This document shows, in pieces, positions 43,236 through 52,489 of a stretch of DNA of 64,000 nucleotides. How positions within the stretch are numbered: position 1 is the stretch's first letter; the number at the start of each line of letters is the position of its first letter. Position numbers and translations under genes: made by a program. Source of the stretch: Pontimonas salivibrio (GTDB lineage: Bacteria; Actinomycetota; Actinomycetes; Actinomycetales; Microbacteriaceae); NCBI RefSeq assembly GCF_002950575.1, contig NZ_CP026923.1, positions 806,001 through 870,000 of the forward strand. Direction: 5' to 3'. The notes below the pieces were generated by a model. It was not told the DNA's origin. It saw only the letters and a list, made by a program, of their open reading frames with translations, and did not search any database.

Positions 43236-44234
43236 TCAGGCTCCTTCTTCGTTTCCGCCCCGGTGGGCATGTCGCGTGGCGTATTCCAAGGCCCAATACG
43301 TGCAGACAATGTCGGCTCCCGCTCGACGCACAGACGTGAGGGCCTCATCGATTGCCGCATCACGGTCCACAATGCCTTCCCGTGCGGCCAGTTCAATCAT
43401 CGCGGTTTCCCCAGAGACGACGTAAGCAGCAACGGGAACATCCGACATCGTCGCAGCGTCGGAAATGACATCCAAGTAGGACAGCGCGGGCTTCACCATC
43501 ACCACATCGGCACCTTCGTCGAGGTCGAGAGCGATTTCTCGCCTTGCTTCCTTTCTGTTGCGCGGATCTTGTTGGTAGCTTTTTCGGTCCCCATCCAACG
43601 TCGACTCCACGGCATCCCGAAATGGCCCGTAAAACACCGAAGCGTATTTCGCGGCATAGGCGAGCAGTGCGGTGTCGGTGTGGCCCGCCTTGTCGAGACC
43701 TGCTCTGACCGCAGCGACTTGGCCGTCCATCATGCCGCTCAGACCCAACATGTGAGCCCCAGCTTTCGCTAAGGACACCGCCATCGACTGGTAGCGCACA
43801 AGGGTTCGGTCATTGTCCACCTTACCCACCTCGTTCAACACTCCACAATGGCCGTGGGACGTGAACTCGTCGAGACAGAGGTCGGCAATCACCACGAGCT
43901 GGCCGGCTGAGGCCTCCACCGCTGCCGATACGCCGCGGTGGAGAATACTGGCCGGATTGTCACACTGGCTCCCCTCGGGGTCACGCACAGACGGCACACC
44001 AAAAATCATGACGCCGCCCAGTCCGGCGGATACCGCCTCTCTGACCAGCTCCTCCATGCTCTCCACTGTGTGTTGCCACACACCGGGAAGACTCGAAATG
44101 GGTTGGGGTGAAGCAATCCCTTCTTTGACAAACACCGGAAGGATCAACTGACGAGGGTCAATGTGTGTCTCGGCGACCATCTCCCGAAGCGCTTGGTGTG
44201 CTCTTAACCGTCGGGGGCGATGTTGAAGGGTCAC
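43236..44234 (-). CDS. hemB: Porphobilinogen synthase (delta-aminolevulinic acid dehydratase)
   Basis: 332 residues. Condenses two 5-aminolevulinate to porphobilinogen. The active-site lysines lie in [15 protein letters not shown] and [11 protein letters not shown]. The Cys-containing metal loop is [14 protein letters not shown], resembling the zinc-binding form although one of the three Cys positions seems to differ. The gene overlaps hemD by 4 nt and hemL follows 2 nt after its stop. Confidence 0.95.
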   Translation of the reverse strand: MTLQHRPRRLRAHQALREMVAETHIDPRQLILPVFVKEGIASPQPISSLPGVWQHTVESMEELVREAVSAGLGGVMIFGVPSVRDPEGSQCDNPASILHRGVSAAVEASAGQLVVIADLCLDEFTSHGHCGVLNEVGKVDNDRTLVRYQSMAVSLAKAGAHMLGLSGMMDGQVAAVRAGLDKAGHTDTALLAYAAKYASVFYGPFRDAVESTLDGDRKSYQQDPRNRKEARREIALDLDEGADVVMVKPALSYLDVISDAATMSDVPVAAYVVSGETAMIELAAREGIVDRDAAIDEALTSVRRAGADIVCTYWALEYATRHAHRGGNEEGA

Positions 44235-44998
44235 TCTGCTGTGTCCTCACTGTGGCGGGTTGTGAGTGCCTGTGCAACGGTGTCGGCCACCGCGGCCGGC
44301 GACGAAGACGGAGACGTAGCAGAAACCCTTAGACCCAGTCGCGCCATTTCGGCTGCTGTGGTGGGTCCGGTAGCAATTAACGCCACCGACGGGTGAGGGT
44401 CGGGGCAGTGTTGCTGGAGCGCCCTTGCGGCACTGGGGGAGCGCAAGACCACGGCATCCAACCGTCCTTCTCTTACTTGCCTGGCAGAAGGGGGTGGTGT
44501 GTCAACCACGGTGGTGGTGTAAAAAACCTCTTCGTGCATCACAAAACCCTTCGGTTGAAGCCGATCGGGAATAGAGCCCATCGAAATGGAACCTGAAGGT
44601 AGCACCACTGGTGCGGGCTCATGGACGGCGATTGCGTCGGCGACATAGCGTGAGGTGCCCTCCTCGGCGAGCAGTACCTCCGTCGCGCCTAATTCTCGTG
44701 CGCGTCTAGCCGTCGATTCGCCGATTGCGGCGAAACGTATCGACGGGTTTTCGGCGATTGTCGCCTCTAACAGTCCCGCGGGAAGTTGCTGCTGCCAAAA
44801 ATCGATCGCGTTTAGTGAGGTGACGACCAGCCATTTTGGCCCTGGTGCACCCAGTAGCTCAACAAGTCTCATGGCGCCGGCTTCGTTGGCCACAGCTGCC
44901 ACCTCGAGCCAAGGCTCAACAATGGTCTGGATGCCCTTAGCGTCCAGTGCAGCCCTATCGTCCTCATTACGCCGGGGTCTTATCAGAAGCACATTCAT
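44231..44998 (-). CDS. hemD: Uroporphyrinogen-III synthase
   Basis: 255 residues from ATG 44998, which overlaps the hemC stop by one base (TGATG). Two-lobed HemD fold: [22 protein letters not shown] and [15 protein letters not shown] in the first lobe, and [17 protein letters not shown] and [16 protein letters not shown] in the second. It cyclises hydroxymethylbilane with ring-D inversion. The frame extends 27 codons further upstream, but inside hemC and without a signal. Confidence 0.92.
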   Translation of the reverse strand: MNVLLIRPRRNEDDRAALDAKGIQTIVEPWLEVAAVANEAGAMRLVELLGAPGPKWLVVTSLNAIDFWQQQLPAGLLEATIAENPSIRFAAIGESTARRARELGATEVLLAEEGTSRYVADAIAVHEPAPVVLPSGSISMGSIPDRLQPKGFVMHEEVFYTTTVVDTPPPSARQVREGRLDAVVLRSPSAARALQQHCPDPHPSVALIATGPTTAAEMARLGLRVSATSPSSSPAAVADTVAQALTTRHSEDTAE

Positions 44999-45978
44999 CA
45001 GCGCAGACCTTCCTTCCCGAGAGCTCGGCCCAATGCCGTGGACCCAAGGGCGTGTGCGTGCTCGAGGCCGAAATTCCACGCGAGCAACTCATCACTGACG
45101 AGGGTGTCAAGTGGAGCGCGAATTTCGCCCGATGAGCTCACCATCTCCCCGGTGTTCGCATCGGCCAGTTCCGCATTTAAGCGAAGGGTTCCACTTGACC
45201 CGGAGGCATCGGGCTCCCACGTGGAAAGGGCGGATACTGCCGTGTGACATCCCGCATTCAGACCAATCAACACCGCCTGCTCCGCCCTCGTGGCAACACG
45301 CGTTACGGGGTTATCCACCGTGTGTAGCAGGGCAATGGTGTCGTGGTCGTCTGCGCGGCACTCCACCGCAAGTGCGGCTTGGCGTGGCGCGGGAAGAAAA
45401 ATCGCCCCATCCAGTTCTTCACTGATGTACTCCAGAGCATTGATCCGGGCGAGGCCTGCCCGAGCGAGCACTGTCGCGTCATACTCACCCCGTAGGACCT
45501 TGTCGATTCGGGTTGTGATGTTGCCTCGAATGGACTGTGGGTTGAGATCGGGCCGTGCCCGACGAATACTGGCTGCCCGGCGGGGTGACGACGTGCCCAC
45601 CACGCTGCCAGGTGCGAGGTCGGCCAACTTGAGGTGACCGCGGCTCACCAGGACATCGCCCGGATTCTCCCGGGGTGGCACAGCCGCCAACGCGATGCCT
45701 TCGTGGGGCGCGGCCGGAAGGTCTTTCATGGAGTGCACAATCACATCGACACGGCCCGCGAGTAATTCTTCTCGCAAGCGGGACACAAAAATCCCCGGAA
45801 CGGGCGCCTTGGAGAGTTCCCCTGTGTAGGTGTCTCCCTCTGTTGTGACGAGCACCTCTTTCCAATTCACGGCCGTCTCAATCTCAGCCGTCTTACGCTT
45901 CGCGTCGAGCTGAGTCATCACCCAACCGGTTTGGGTTCTCGCGAGTTGGCTTCCGCGGGTGCCGACCCTAAGAGTCAT
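44998..45978 (-). CDS. hemC: Hydroxymethylbilane synthase (porphobilinogen deaminase)
   Basis: 326 residues. Motifs are LRVGTRGSQLARTQT, VHSMKDLPA, VGTSSPRRAASIRRARPDL, RGNITTRIDK and the dipyrromethane cofactor Cys in LNAGCHTAV. It polymerises four porphobilinogen. The gene overlaps hemA by 11 nt and hemD by 3 nt, so the operon is tightly coupled. Confidence 0.95.
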   Translation of the reverse strand: MTLRVGTRGSQLARTQTGWVMTQLDAKRKTAEIETAVNWKEVLVTTEGDTYTGELSKAPVPGIFVSRLREELLAGRVDVIVHSMKDLPAAPHEGIALAAVPPRENPGDVLVSRGHLKLADLAPGSVVGTSSPRRAASIRRARPDLNPQSIRGNITTRIDKVLRGEYDATVLARAGLARINALEYISEELDGAIFLPAPRQAALAVECRADDHDTIALLHTVDNPVTRVATRAEQAVLIGLNAGCHTAVSALSTWEPDASGSSGTLRLNAELADANTGEMVSSSGEIRAPLDTLVSDELLAWNFGLEHAHALGSTALGRALGKEGLR

Positions 45979-47296
45979 GGTGGGCTCGCGACAGGGCAGT
46001 GTCAGGGTGTGCGACGTCCTGGTCTGCGCCTTGGGGGGTGGAAGTCACAGCCTGTTCAGGGTTGAGGTCGAAAAGCAACAATAGTGCCGTCGAATATTCG
46101 TCCTCGCGACCGTCTTTGGCCAGTTGCCGCGCGCGCACCGTGGGGGTATGAAGTAGAGCCCTCGTCACACGACGCACCGCACGTTCAATTTCATCGACCT
46201 GCTCGGGGGTGAAGCGCCCTCTGGCCCGAGAGATTTCCTGATTGATGCGAGATTCCATGTCACTGCGAAGAGCGGTAATGAGTGGGTCTACGCGGCGAAC
46301 CCTTTCGGTTTCTTCAAAAAGCTGGGCGCCTTCTTCCACGATTCGATCAGCTTTCACAATCGCGTCGCGGTGTTCTGCGGGATTATCTTCGCGCAGCTGA
46401 TCCAATGTGATCAGTGTGCAACCTGGAAGGGACGCCACCCGGGGGTCAATATCGGCGGACAGGGCCACGTCGACGAGCAGCAACTCGGAGACCCTTATGG
46501 AGTGTGCCACCGCGTGACTCACCATGTCTAACGGCAGGGCATAGCCGGATTGCCCGCTGGCGCTAATGACCCAGTTCACCTCCTGAAGGACGCCCGGTAG
46601 TTCGTCGCGATCAACAGCAGTGATGTCATGCAGTGACGCGAATTCGGCCCCTCGACCCGAGCGCGAGTAGACGCTAATTGACCCCACACCTCGTTTGCGC
46701 AGCGCTTGAACGACAACCCTCGCGTAGGCGCCTGTTCCAATGATGAGAGCGGACGGTTGGACCGGTTGCCCCAGTGTGCGCTCTGCGCGGTCGAGAGCAG
46801 TGTGGACAAGAGAGCGTCCGGAAGCCCCTACGCCCGTGTGGGTGGTGACTGACTTTGATACTGAGTGGGCTCGTTGGAACAGTCGCTGTAGCCGTGGCGA
46901 CACCATCTGTTCCTGCTGTGCGGTGTGCAGCATGCGTTTGATCTGACCGCCGATTTCACTTTCACCCAACACCATTGATTCGAGGCCCGAGGCCGTCGAA
47001 AAAAGGTGACGGACAACACTGCCGCCCGTCAGCACTCGGAACACTTTGGCAATTTCTGACTCGTCGGAATCGAGGTGTCGCGCGATGAGGGAAATCAAGT
47101 CGGAGAAGGTCTGCCCGGGATTGTCGGTGTCGATATAAATTTCGGCACGATTGCAGGTGGCCACGACAACCGCGCCGTGAACAGGTTCTGACCAAGTTGC
47201 CAATTCGTGGCGAAGAGCTTCTTGGGACACGTCAAAGTGGTTCAGCAGACTCAGCGGCGCATCGTGAAAATCGGCGCCCAAAAACACCACAGACAT
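45968..47296 (-). CDS. hemA: Glutamyl-tRNA reductase
   Basis: 442 residues, first gene of the minus-strand heme operon and usual control point of the C5 pathway. The catalytic Cys lies in VVATCNRAEIY (about residue 49), the tRNA/catalytic domain is GLESMVLGESEIGGQIK, the NADPH domain is ALIIGTGAYARVVVQAL, and the helical dimerisation domain is C-terminal. The ATG follows a -10 TATAAC (47310-47305) by 8 nt. It shares the short divergent region with hemE, where a strong palindrome sits. Confidence 0.95.
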   Translation of the reverse strand: MSVVFLGADFHDAPLSLLNHFDVSQEALRHELATWSEPVHGAVVVATCNRAEIYIDTDNPGQTFSDLISLIARHLDSDESEIAKVFRVLTGGSVVRHLFSTASGLESMVLGESEIGGQIKRMLHTAQQEQMVSPRLQRLFQRAHSVSKSVTTHTGVGASGRSLVHTALDRAERTLGQPVQPSALIIGTGAYARVVVQALRKRGVGSISVYSRSGRGAEFASLHDITAVDRDELPGVLQEVNWVISASGQSGYALPLDMVSHAVAHSIRVSELLLVDVALSADIDPRVASLPGCTLITLDQLREDNPAEHRDAIVKADRIVEEGAQLFEETERVRRVDPLITALRSDMESRINQEISRARGRFTPEQVDEIERAVRRVTRALLHTPTVRARQLAKDGREDEYSTALLLLFDLNPEQAVTSTPQGADQDVAHPDTALSRAHHDS

Positions 47297-47312
47297 ACCC
47301 CCACGTTATAAG

Positions 47313-47347
47313 GGGGCCTGCTGACACTGTGTCAGCGGTCAGGCCCC
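47313..47347. promoter_or_regulatory. Nested palindrome in the hemA-hemE divergent promoter
   Basis: GCTGACAC-T-GTGTCAGC (47320-47336, 8-bp arms, 1-nt centre) is nested in outer arms GGGGCCTG (47313-47320) and CAGGCCCC (47340-47347). It lies between the -10 boxes of hemA and hemE and upstream of both start sites. It therefore acts more likely as a DNA operator than as an RNA structure. Confidence 0.6.
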
Positions 47348-47368
47348 AGCCAGACTCACAATAAAGAG

Positions 47369-48448
47369 GTGACTTTGGCTCCTAACCACCCCCTCAATTC
47401 GGGCGCTACGGCGCCTAGTGGTCTGGTGCGGCAGTTAAGAAGTCAATCGAGCACGTCGCGCCCGGTGTGGTTTATGCGCCAAGCCGGACGATCTCTTCCG
47501 GAATACCGCGCGCTTCGTGAGCGCTACGCCATGTTGGAAAGCTGCGTCACCCCTGACGTGGCAGCGGAAATTACCCTTCAGCCGGTGCGCAGACACGGTG
47601 TTGATGCCGCGATTTTCTTTTCCGACATCGTGGTTCCTTTTCTCCTCGCCGGTATCGATGTGGAGATTCAGGCGGGTGTCGGACCCGTCATTGATGCGCC
47701 GGTGCGAAGCCACCAGGATCTGGGTCGGCTGCGGCCTTTGGAGCGAGAAAGCCTGGAGCCTATTTCCCAGGCTGTGGCTCAAGTGGTTGACGAATTGGGG
47801 TCCACGCCGCTCATTGCTTTTGGTGGCGCACCGTTCACCCTCGCCTCCTACTTGATTGAGGGTGGTCCCTCGAAAGACTTGGCCAACACGAGGGCGATGA
47901 TGCGTGATGATCGTGAACTGTGGAACGCCGTCTTACAGTGGTGTGGCGATATTACGGCGGAATTCATTGCCGCCCAGGTTGAGGCAGGCGCCAGCGCACT
48001 CCAACTTTTTGATTCATGGGCGGGCAAGCTCGGGGCAGAGGATTATCGACAGGCTGCCGCACCCCATTCGAAAGCCCTGTTGAGTCAACTGGACCACCTT
48101 GTCGACGATTCGGGTCAGCGAGTGCCGCGGATTCATTTCGGTCTAGGCACAGGCGAGTTTTTGCCCGACATGCTGGCTGTCGGAGTCGATGCCATTGGGG
48201 TGGACGCCGCTCTCACCCTTGCGAAGGCCAACGGGTTACTGGGTGGCACGGTTCCCCTGCAGGGAAATATTGATGTGTCGATGCTTGATGCCCCGTGGGA
48301 GTCACTCCGCGCACACATTGATGAGGTTCTCGCTTCCGGCGCGGAAGCACCGGGACATGTGGTGAACCTCAGCCACGGTGTCCCCAAAGACACAGATCCT
48401 GGGGTGCTGACACAGATTGTCGACTACGTCCGCGAGGCGAGCTCGTGA
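47369..48448 (+). CDS. hemE: Uroporphyrinogen decarboxylase
   Basis: 359 residues. Motifs are RPVWFMRQAGRSLPEYRALR near the N-terminus, FFSDIVVPFLLAG, IAFGGAPFTLASYLIEGG and VVNLSHGVPKDTDP. It decarboxylates uroporphyrinogen III to coproporphyrinogen III. The GTG at 47369 lies 6 nt after CACAAT (47357-47362), consistent with a leaderless mRNA. The stop overlaps the hemY start (GTGA). First gene of the plus-strand operon. Confidence 0.95.
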   Translation: MTLAPNHPLNSGATAPSGLVRQLRSQSSTSRPVWFMRQAGRSLPEYRALRERYAMLESCVTPDVAAEITLQPVRRHGVDAAIFFSDIVVPFLLAGIDVEIQAGVGPVIDAPVRSHQDLGRLRPLERESLEPISQAVAQVVDELGSTPLIAFGGAPFTLASYLIEGGPSKDLANTRAMMRDDRELWNAVLQWCGDITAEFIAAQVEAGASALQLFDSWAGKLGAEDYRQAAAPHSKALLSQLDHLVDDSGQRVPRIHFGLGTGEFLPDMLAVGVDAIGVDAALTLAKANGLLGGTVPLQGNIDVSMLDAPWESLRAHIDEVLASGAEAPGHVVNLSHGVPKDTDPGVLTQIVDYVREASS

Positions 48449-49869
48449 TCGAGGGCTCCACCGGCCGCCCACCAGAGATGTCCTCTACGACACAGGTCGA
48501 CCGAGTCGTCATCGGCGCCGGTTTTTCGGGTGTGCTGGCCGCTTTGGAGGCACACGCCGCTGGCGAAAGCGTTGTCCTACTCGAAGCTTCCGATCGCATG
48601 GGCGGGGCGCTGTGCGGGCACGAACTTGATGGAGTGACCGTTGACGTGGGGGCAGAATCGTTTTCTGTGGTGACCCCAGATGTCACTGAGTTGCTCGTGT
48701 CGTGGGGTCTGGCTAGCGACATTGTCTCCCCGGAGCCCACTCCGCCCAGAATTGTCCTGGCCCAATCATCCGAGCCAGTCCCGCGGGGCGTAATGGGAAT
48801 CCCGGCAGGAATCGACACTCTTTCACAGAGTGGTTTGTGTGACGCGGGTGAGTTGGCAGAGGTAGCGAAGAATGACTCGCAGCCCATTCCTGACTGGGCT
48901 GGCTGGTCTGTGTCCGACGTGGTGGTTTCTCGCCTCAGTCGCCCTGTTCTTGATCGCCTTGTGGCCCCCGTGATTTATGGGGTTTTTGGAACACACCCCG
49001 ATTCGCTTGAGGCCAAAGCGGTGTTTCCCGAATTGCTCGCCAGAGCTGAAGCATGCGGTTCGCTCTTAGAGGCAGCGTCCACCCTTCGGGCGAACGGGCC
49101 CTCCATGGGCCAAGCCGTCCAGTCGCTCCGGGGCGGCCTGCACCAGTTGGCCGAGGTGTTGGCCCAACGCTTGGCCGACCGAGATATCCCTGTTCACCTT
49201 TCCACTCCCGTGTCGGCAATCACTTCGGTGGCCGGTGGCCACCTGGTGCATGCCTCAGTGCCCTTCACTGCACAACGGGTCACCCTCGCTGTGGGACCAT
49301 CGGCACTGCGCAACCTGTTGGGTGAACACGACGACTTACTGCCCATGCTGGAGGCCTTAGAGCCCGTCAAGAGCCGCGTGTGCATCGTCAGTGTTGACGA
49401 CGACACGCTCAATAGTTTTCCTGTTGGCTCTGGTGCCCTCATTGCCGATGAGGTGGGGGTCGGAGTGAAAGCCCTCACGCACGTGAACGCCAAATGGGCC
49501 TGGCTCTCACAGGTGTTACCCGCCAACCGGCACATCATCAGATTGAGCCTGCACCACAATCACTCCCAGGGTGTTCCAGGCGGTGACGATTCGGTGCGCG
49601 GCTCGGATGCTGAGCGGCAGGCTGTCACGGACGCCCTTTGGCGTGTCCTGGCCGTACCCGAGGAGGCTGTGCGCGAGATGGCGTTTCACAGTTGGAGTGA
49701 CGTGTTGATGCGCCCACGCCCAGGCTTTAGCGAGCACGTCTCGTTCCTAAAAACCCTGGCAGCCGCCCGAGGTATTGACATTCGTGGCGGAGTGGGTAGC
49801 GGAAACGGCCTACTGCGTATCGCCAAGAGCTCTTCAATTAACACCACACAGGAGGTACACCGTGTCTGA
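48445..49869 (+). CDS. hemY: Coproporphyrinogen III oxidase (HemY/CgoX flavoprotein)
   Basis: 474 residues, FAD protein. The dinucleotide fold is VVIGAGFSGVLAALEAHAAG, followed by VVLLEASDRMGGAL. The C-terminal FAD motif region (IDIRGGVGSGNGLLRIAKSS) is close to the end. Context with hemQ and hemH indicates the coproporphyrin-dependent branch, where it oxidises coproporphyrinogen III to coproporphyrin III. The GTG overlaps the hemE stop; ATG 48478 (MSSTTQ) is a reasonable alternative start. The 3' end overlaps hemQ by 8 nt. Confidence 0.9.
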   Translation: MIEGSTGRPPEMSSTTQVDRVVIGAGFSGVLAALEAHAAGESVVLLEASDRMGGALCGHELDGVTVDVGAESFSVVTPDVTELLVSWGLASDIVSPEPTPPRIVLAQSSEPVPRGVMGIPAGIDTLSQSGLCDAGELAEVAKNDSQPIPDWAGWSVSDVVVSRLSRPVLDRLVAPVIYGVFGTHPDSLEAKAVFPELLARAEACGSLLEAASTLRANGPSMGQAVQSLRGGLHQLAEVLAQRLADRDIPVHLSTPVSAITSVAGGHLVHASVPFTAQRVTLAVGPSALRNLLGEHDDLLPMLEALEPVKSRVCIVSVDDDTLNSFPVGSGALIADEVGVGVKALTHVNAKWAWLSQVLPANRHIIRLSLHHNHSQGVPGGDDSVRGSDAERQAVTDALWRVLAVPEEAVREMAFHSWSDVLMRPRPGFSEHVSFLKTLAAARGIDIRGGVGSGNGLLRIAKSSSINTTQEVHRV

Positions 49870-50545
49870 AGCGTTGGAAGAAATCAACGACACTATTCGC
49901 TACACCAATTGGACGGCCTATCGGGTGCAATCGGGCATCAGTGATCCGCTTCAAGCCGCCGCTGATTGGGAGGCGCTGGTCGCCACTTGGGCGGCCCAAG
50001 ACATCACGCTCCGCGGAGCCTACGACCTTCGCGGGTTTAGTGGTGAAGCAGATCTCCTGTTGTGGTTACACGCCCCGGAAGCACAACAGATTCAAGAAGC
50101 TCTCCACCAATTTGATGCCACAGACATGGGGGCACTGACCGAATCGACCTGGTCCGGCATGGCACTGCACCGACCAGCCGAATTCAACCGCCGCCATGTG
50201 CCCGGTTTCATGATGGGCAAAGATCCCGCGCAGTGGTTGTGTTTCTACCCCTTCGTTCGCTCCTACGACTGGTATTTGCTGGAAGAGGCAGAGCGTCGCG
50301 AAATGCTGGTCGAACACGGCAAAGAGGGCTCCAAATACCCGTCAATCATTTCCAGCACGGTCGCCTCGTTTGGTCTCGGTGATTACGAGTGGCTGCTCGC
50401 CCTCGAATCCGATGTGCTCCACGACATTGTCGACATGATGCGTGATCTTCGTTACACGAAAGCCCGACTGCACGTTCGAGAAGAAGTCCCGTTCTTCACC
50501 GGACGCAAAATGACCACACACGAAATGGGGGAGTTGTTTTCATGA
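49862..50545 (+). CDS. hemQ: Coproheme decarboxylase (HemQ/ChdC)
   Basis: 227 residues. The chlorite dismutase-like fold includes NDTIRYTNWTAYRV, then YPFVRSYDWYLLEEAERREMLVEHGKEG with the proximal heme His, and FGLGDYEWLLALESD. It decarboxylates coproheme to heme b, the last step of the coproporphyrin branch. The start is GTG 49862 with a strong GGAGGT 6 nt upstream; the longer open frame from 49775 is inside hemY. It overlaps hemY by 8 nt and hemH by 4 nt. Confidence 0.94.
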   Translation: MSEALEEINDTIRYTNWTAYRVQSGISDPLQAAADWEALVATWAAQDITLRGAYDLRGFSGEADLLLWLHAPEAQQIQEALHQFDATDMGALTESTWSGMALHRPAEFNRRHVPGFMMGKDPAQWLCFYPFVRSYDWYLLEEAERREMLVEHGKEGSKYPSIISSTVASFGLGDYEWLLALESDVLHDIVDMMRDLRYTKARLHVREEVPFFTGRKMTTHEMGELFS

Positions 50546-51639
50546 GTTATGACGCCATCCTGTTGGCCTCTTTCGGCGGACCAGAAGGTCCCGACGAGGT
50601 AATGCCCTTTCTGGAGCGAGTCACCGCCGGCCGGGGTGTTCCCTATGAGCGCCTGGTTGATGTCTCCCACCACTACATGGCACTCGGTGGGGTAAGCCCC
50701 ATCAACGCGCAAAACCGCGAGCTGCTTGACGCCTTGCGTGCGAGGTTTCCGGAGCGCGGGATTGACGTGCCGATTTACTTTGGTAACCGAAACAGTGAAC
50801 CGTATTTTGCCGACGTGATTCAGCAAATGTATGACGATGGTCACCGTCGGGTTCTGGCGTGGGTGACCTCGGCCTATTCGTCTTATTCGGGTTGCAGGCA
50901 GTACCGCGAAAACTTTTACAAAGCCCTCCAGGACACTGAATTGTTGGGCAAAATGACGATTGACAAAGTGCGCCACTATTTTGATCACCCGGGTTTCGTG
51001 ACCCCTGTGGCGGAAGATATTGCCAATCAGCTGGCGAGGATGGTGAGTGAAGGCGTTGATCCAAAAGATGCCGTCATCATGTTTGCGACCCACTCTGTGC
51101 CGAACACCATGGGCGAAACCAGTGGCCCACCGGCGAGGCGCGGCGAGTTCGAACAACCAGGCGGTGCATATGCTGCACAACACCTGGCCGCCGCCGCGTT
51201 GGTGATTAACGAAGTGGAGCGTCGAGGTCAGGTCGCACCCGAATGGGAGCTGGTCTACCAGTCACGTAGTGGAAGCCCATCCGTTCCCTGGTTGGAACCC
51301 GATGTGAATGACGCCATTCGTGAGGCCAAGGCTCGCGGCAAAAAAGCCGTGTTGGTGTCGCCTCTAGGTTTTGTGAGCGACCACGTCGAAGTCATTTGGG
51401 ACCTCGACAACGAAGCGAAAGAAACCGCTGATGTAGAAGGTCTCTGGTTTGCCAGGACGGCCACAGCGGGGACACATGAAGCCTTTGTTGATGGCATCTG
51501 CGATCTTCTCCTCGAGCGGCTCGCCGGAGCAGAGAAAGTGGCGCTATCACCGCTTGGGCCATGGCCAGAGTTTTGCGCAGTGGGGTGTTGTCCTAACAGC
51601 CGGCGCGAGTTACCGACCGTGGCAGAAGTAACCGCATAG
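50542..51639 (+). CDS. hemH: Coproporphyrin ferrochelatase (HemH/CpfC)
   Basis: 365 residues. LLASFGGPEGPDEVMPFLERV at the N-terminus, YFGNRNSEPYFADV, then ATHSVPNTM with the catalytic His, and VSPLGFVSDHVEVIWDLD with the acidic partner. It inserts iron into coproporphyrin III. One Cys mid-protein (YSGCRQY) and the C-terminal FCAVGCCPNS give four Cys, as in the 2Fe-2S ferrochelatases of actinobacteria. It overlaps hemQ by 4 nt. Last gene of the operon. Confidence 0.95.
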   Translation: MSYDAILLASFGGPEGPDEVMPFLERVTAGRGVPYERLVDVSHHYMALGGVSPINAQNRELLDALRARFPERGIDVPIYFGNRNSEPYFADVIQQMYDDGHRRVLAWVTSAYSSYSGCRQYRENFYKALQDTELLGKMTIDKVRHYFDHPGFVTPVAEDIANQLARMVSEGVDPKDAVIMFATHSVPNTMGETSGPPARRGEFEQPGGAYAAQHLAAAALVINEVERRGQVAPEWELVYQSRSGSPSVPWLEPDVNDAIREAKARGKKAVLVSPLGFVSDHVEVIWDLDNEAKETADVEGLWFARTATAGTHEAFVDGICDLLLERLAGAEKVALSPLGPWPEFCAVGCCPNSRRELPTVAEVTA

Positions 51640-51655
51640 TCGACACATGGTTCCA

Positions 51656-51699
51656 TCTGGTGGTGTCCTCTGCGTGTTGGCATGAAGGGCACCACCGGA
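51656..51699. terminator. Bidirectional terminator-like hairpin between hemH and crtYd
   Basis: GGTGGTGTCC (51659-51668) pairs with GGGCACCACC (51687-51696) with one G-U, extendable by three pairs, around an 18-nt loop. It lies between convergent genes. No U-tract. Confidence 0.5.
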
Positions 51700-51799
51700 A
51701 TGACCATCCCCAGGGTGTGCGAGGCGGGAGCCCTTTCCTTCAGGCCCCGTTAGCAGCGCGCCCAGAGCAGCGCATCCGGTATCGCTGTTCGCCTTAGAC

Positions 51800-52114
51800 C
51801 TATCGGGGCTTTGGTACTTCTTCACGTTCGGGACTCATTGTGAGCCAGACCGCCAAGGTGACCACGATGAGGGCAAACCCAAACGCGAGATCCTCGACCG
51901 GTGCGAAGGCGATGCGCACACCGAGAATCATCTCGGGGTCGTACTGAACGATTCCACGGCCGGTTAACCAACCATTTGTAAGTACTTGGAAAAATACGAG
52001 GATCACCCAGGCAAACCAGAAGCGGCCCTGGGTAAGCAACTTGGTGCGCAGAATGAAAAGATCCAGAATAACGGCGACCGCGACGCCCGTTGCCGCGAGC
52101 ATTGTGTAGGTCAC
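51800..52114 (-). CDS. crtYd: Lycopene cyclase domain protein (CrtYd-like subunit)
   Basis: 104 residues with three membrane segments. FVEDLAFGF-type motif is seen as FAPVEDLAFGFALIV, preceded by LTQGRFWFAWVILVFFQVLTNGWLTG, as in heterodimeric actinobacterial cyclases. With CrtYc it forms the ring-closing enzyme. Given blh next door, the product is most likely beta-carotene rather than an epsilon-ring carotenoid. Start overlaps the crtYc stop by 4 nt (ATGA). Confidence 0.88.
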   Translation of the reverse strand: MTYTMLAATGVAVAVILDLFILRTKLLTQGRFWFAWVILVFFQVLTNGWLTGRGIVQYDPEMILGVRIAFAPVEDLAFGFALIVVTLAVWLTMSPEREEVPKPR

Positions 52115-52446
52115 GAGGCTGCCCTTCGAGCTCGCAGAATCTCCAAAAAGCGGGTCACGCCCTCAAGTGTCAATACCGCGGCAATGGGGATGATAATGAA
52201 AAAGAGGTATTCCTCAAGGGGGACGTTGAGTGGCCCCACAATGCCCAACATTTGGGACCGGTCAAAAAACCAGTGGCCTTCAGAAATGGCCCACGCATCC
52301 CACAGGATAAAGGGCGGTGCCGCGACGGCTACCGTAGCGAATAGGCGACCGGGCCGGCGATAAACCCTCAAGTCAAAGGCCCACTCAAGCCAACCAGAAG
52401 CGAGAAGCACGAAGCCCAACATCGCCATGTAGGACCATTCGAGCAC
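52111..52446 (-). CDS. crtYc: Lycopene cyclase domain protein (CrtYc-like subunit)
   Basis: 111 residues from GTG 52446, three membrane segments. The conserved NVPLEEYLFFIIIPI contains the PxEE motif of the family, and WDAWAISEGHWFFD precedes it. The start at 52446 is preferred over GTG 52452 because TAATGT (52458-52453) lies exactly 6 nt upstream, as for other leaderless genes here. It is divergent from blh with 43 nt between starts, so both are likely co-regulated. Confidence 0.88.
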   Translation of the reverse strand: MLEWSYMAMLGFVLLASGWLEWAFDLRVYRRPGRLFATVAVAAPPFILWDAWAISEGHWFFDRSQMLGIVGPLNVPLEEYLFFIIIPIAAVLTLEGVTRFLEILRARRAAS

Positions 52447-52489
52447 CCCCACACATTACCCTGCAATGCCCGAAGATTAAGCTGGAATC
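52447..52489. promoter_or_regulatory. Compact divergent promoter of crtYc and blh
   Basis: -10 boxes TAATGT (52458-52453, minus) and TAAGCT (52478-52483, plus) each lie 6 nt from their start codons, so both mRNAs are probably leaderless. The two promoters overlap in 43 nt, implying shared control. Confidence 0.6.

Noticed and set aside
49775-49861. N-terminal extension of HemQ
   Set aside because: It lies inside hemY, and a strong GGAGGT precedes the GTG at 49862.
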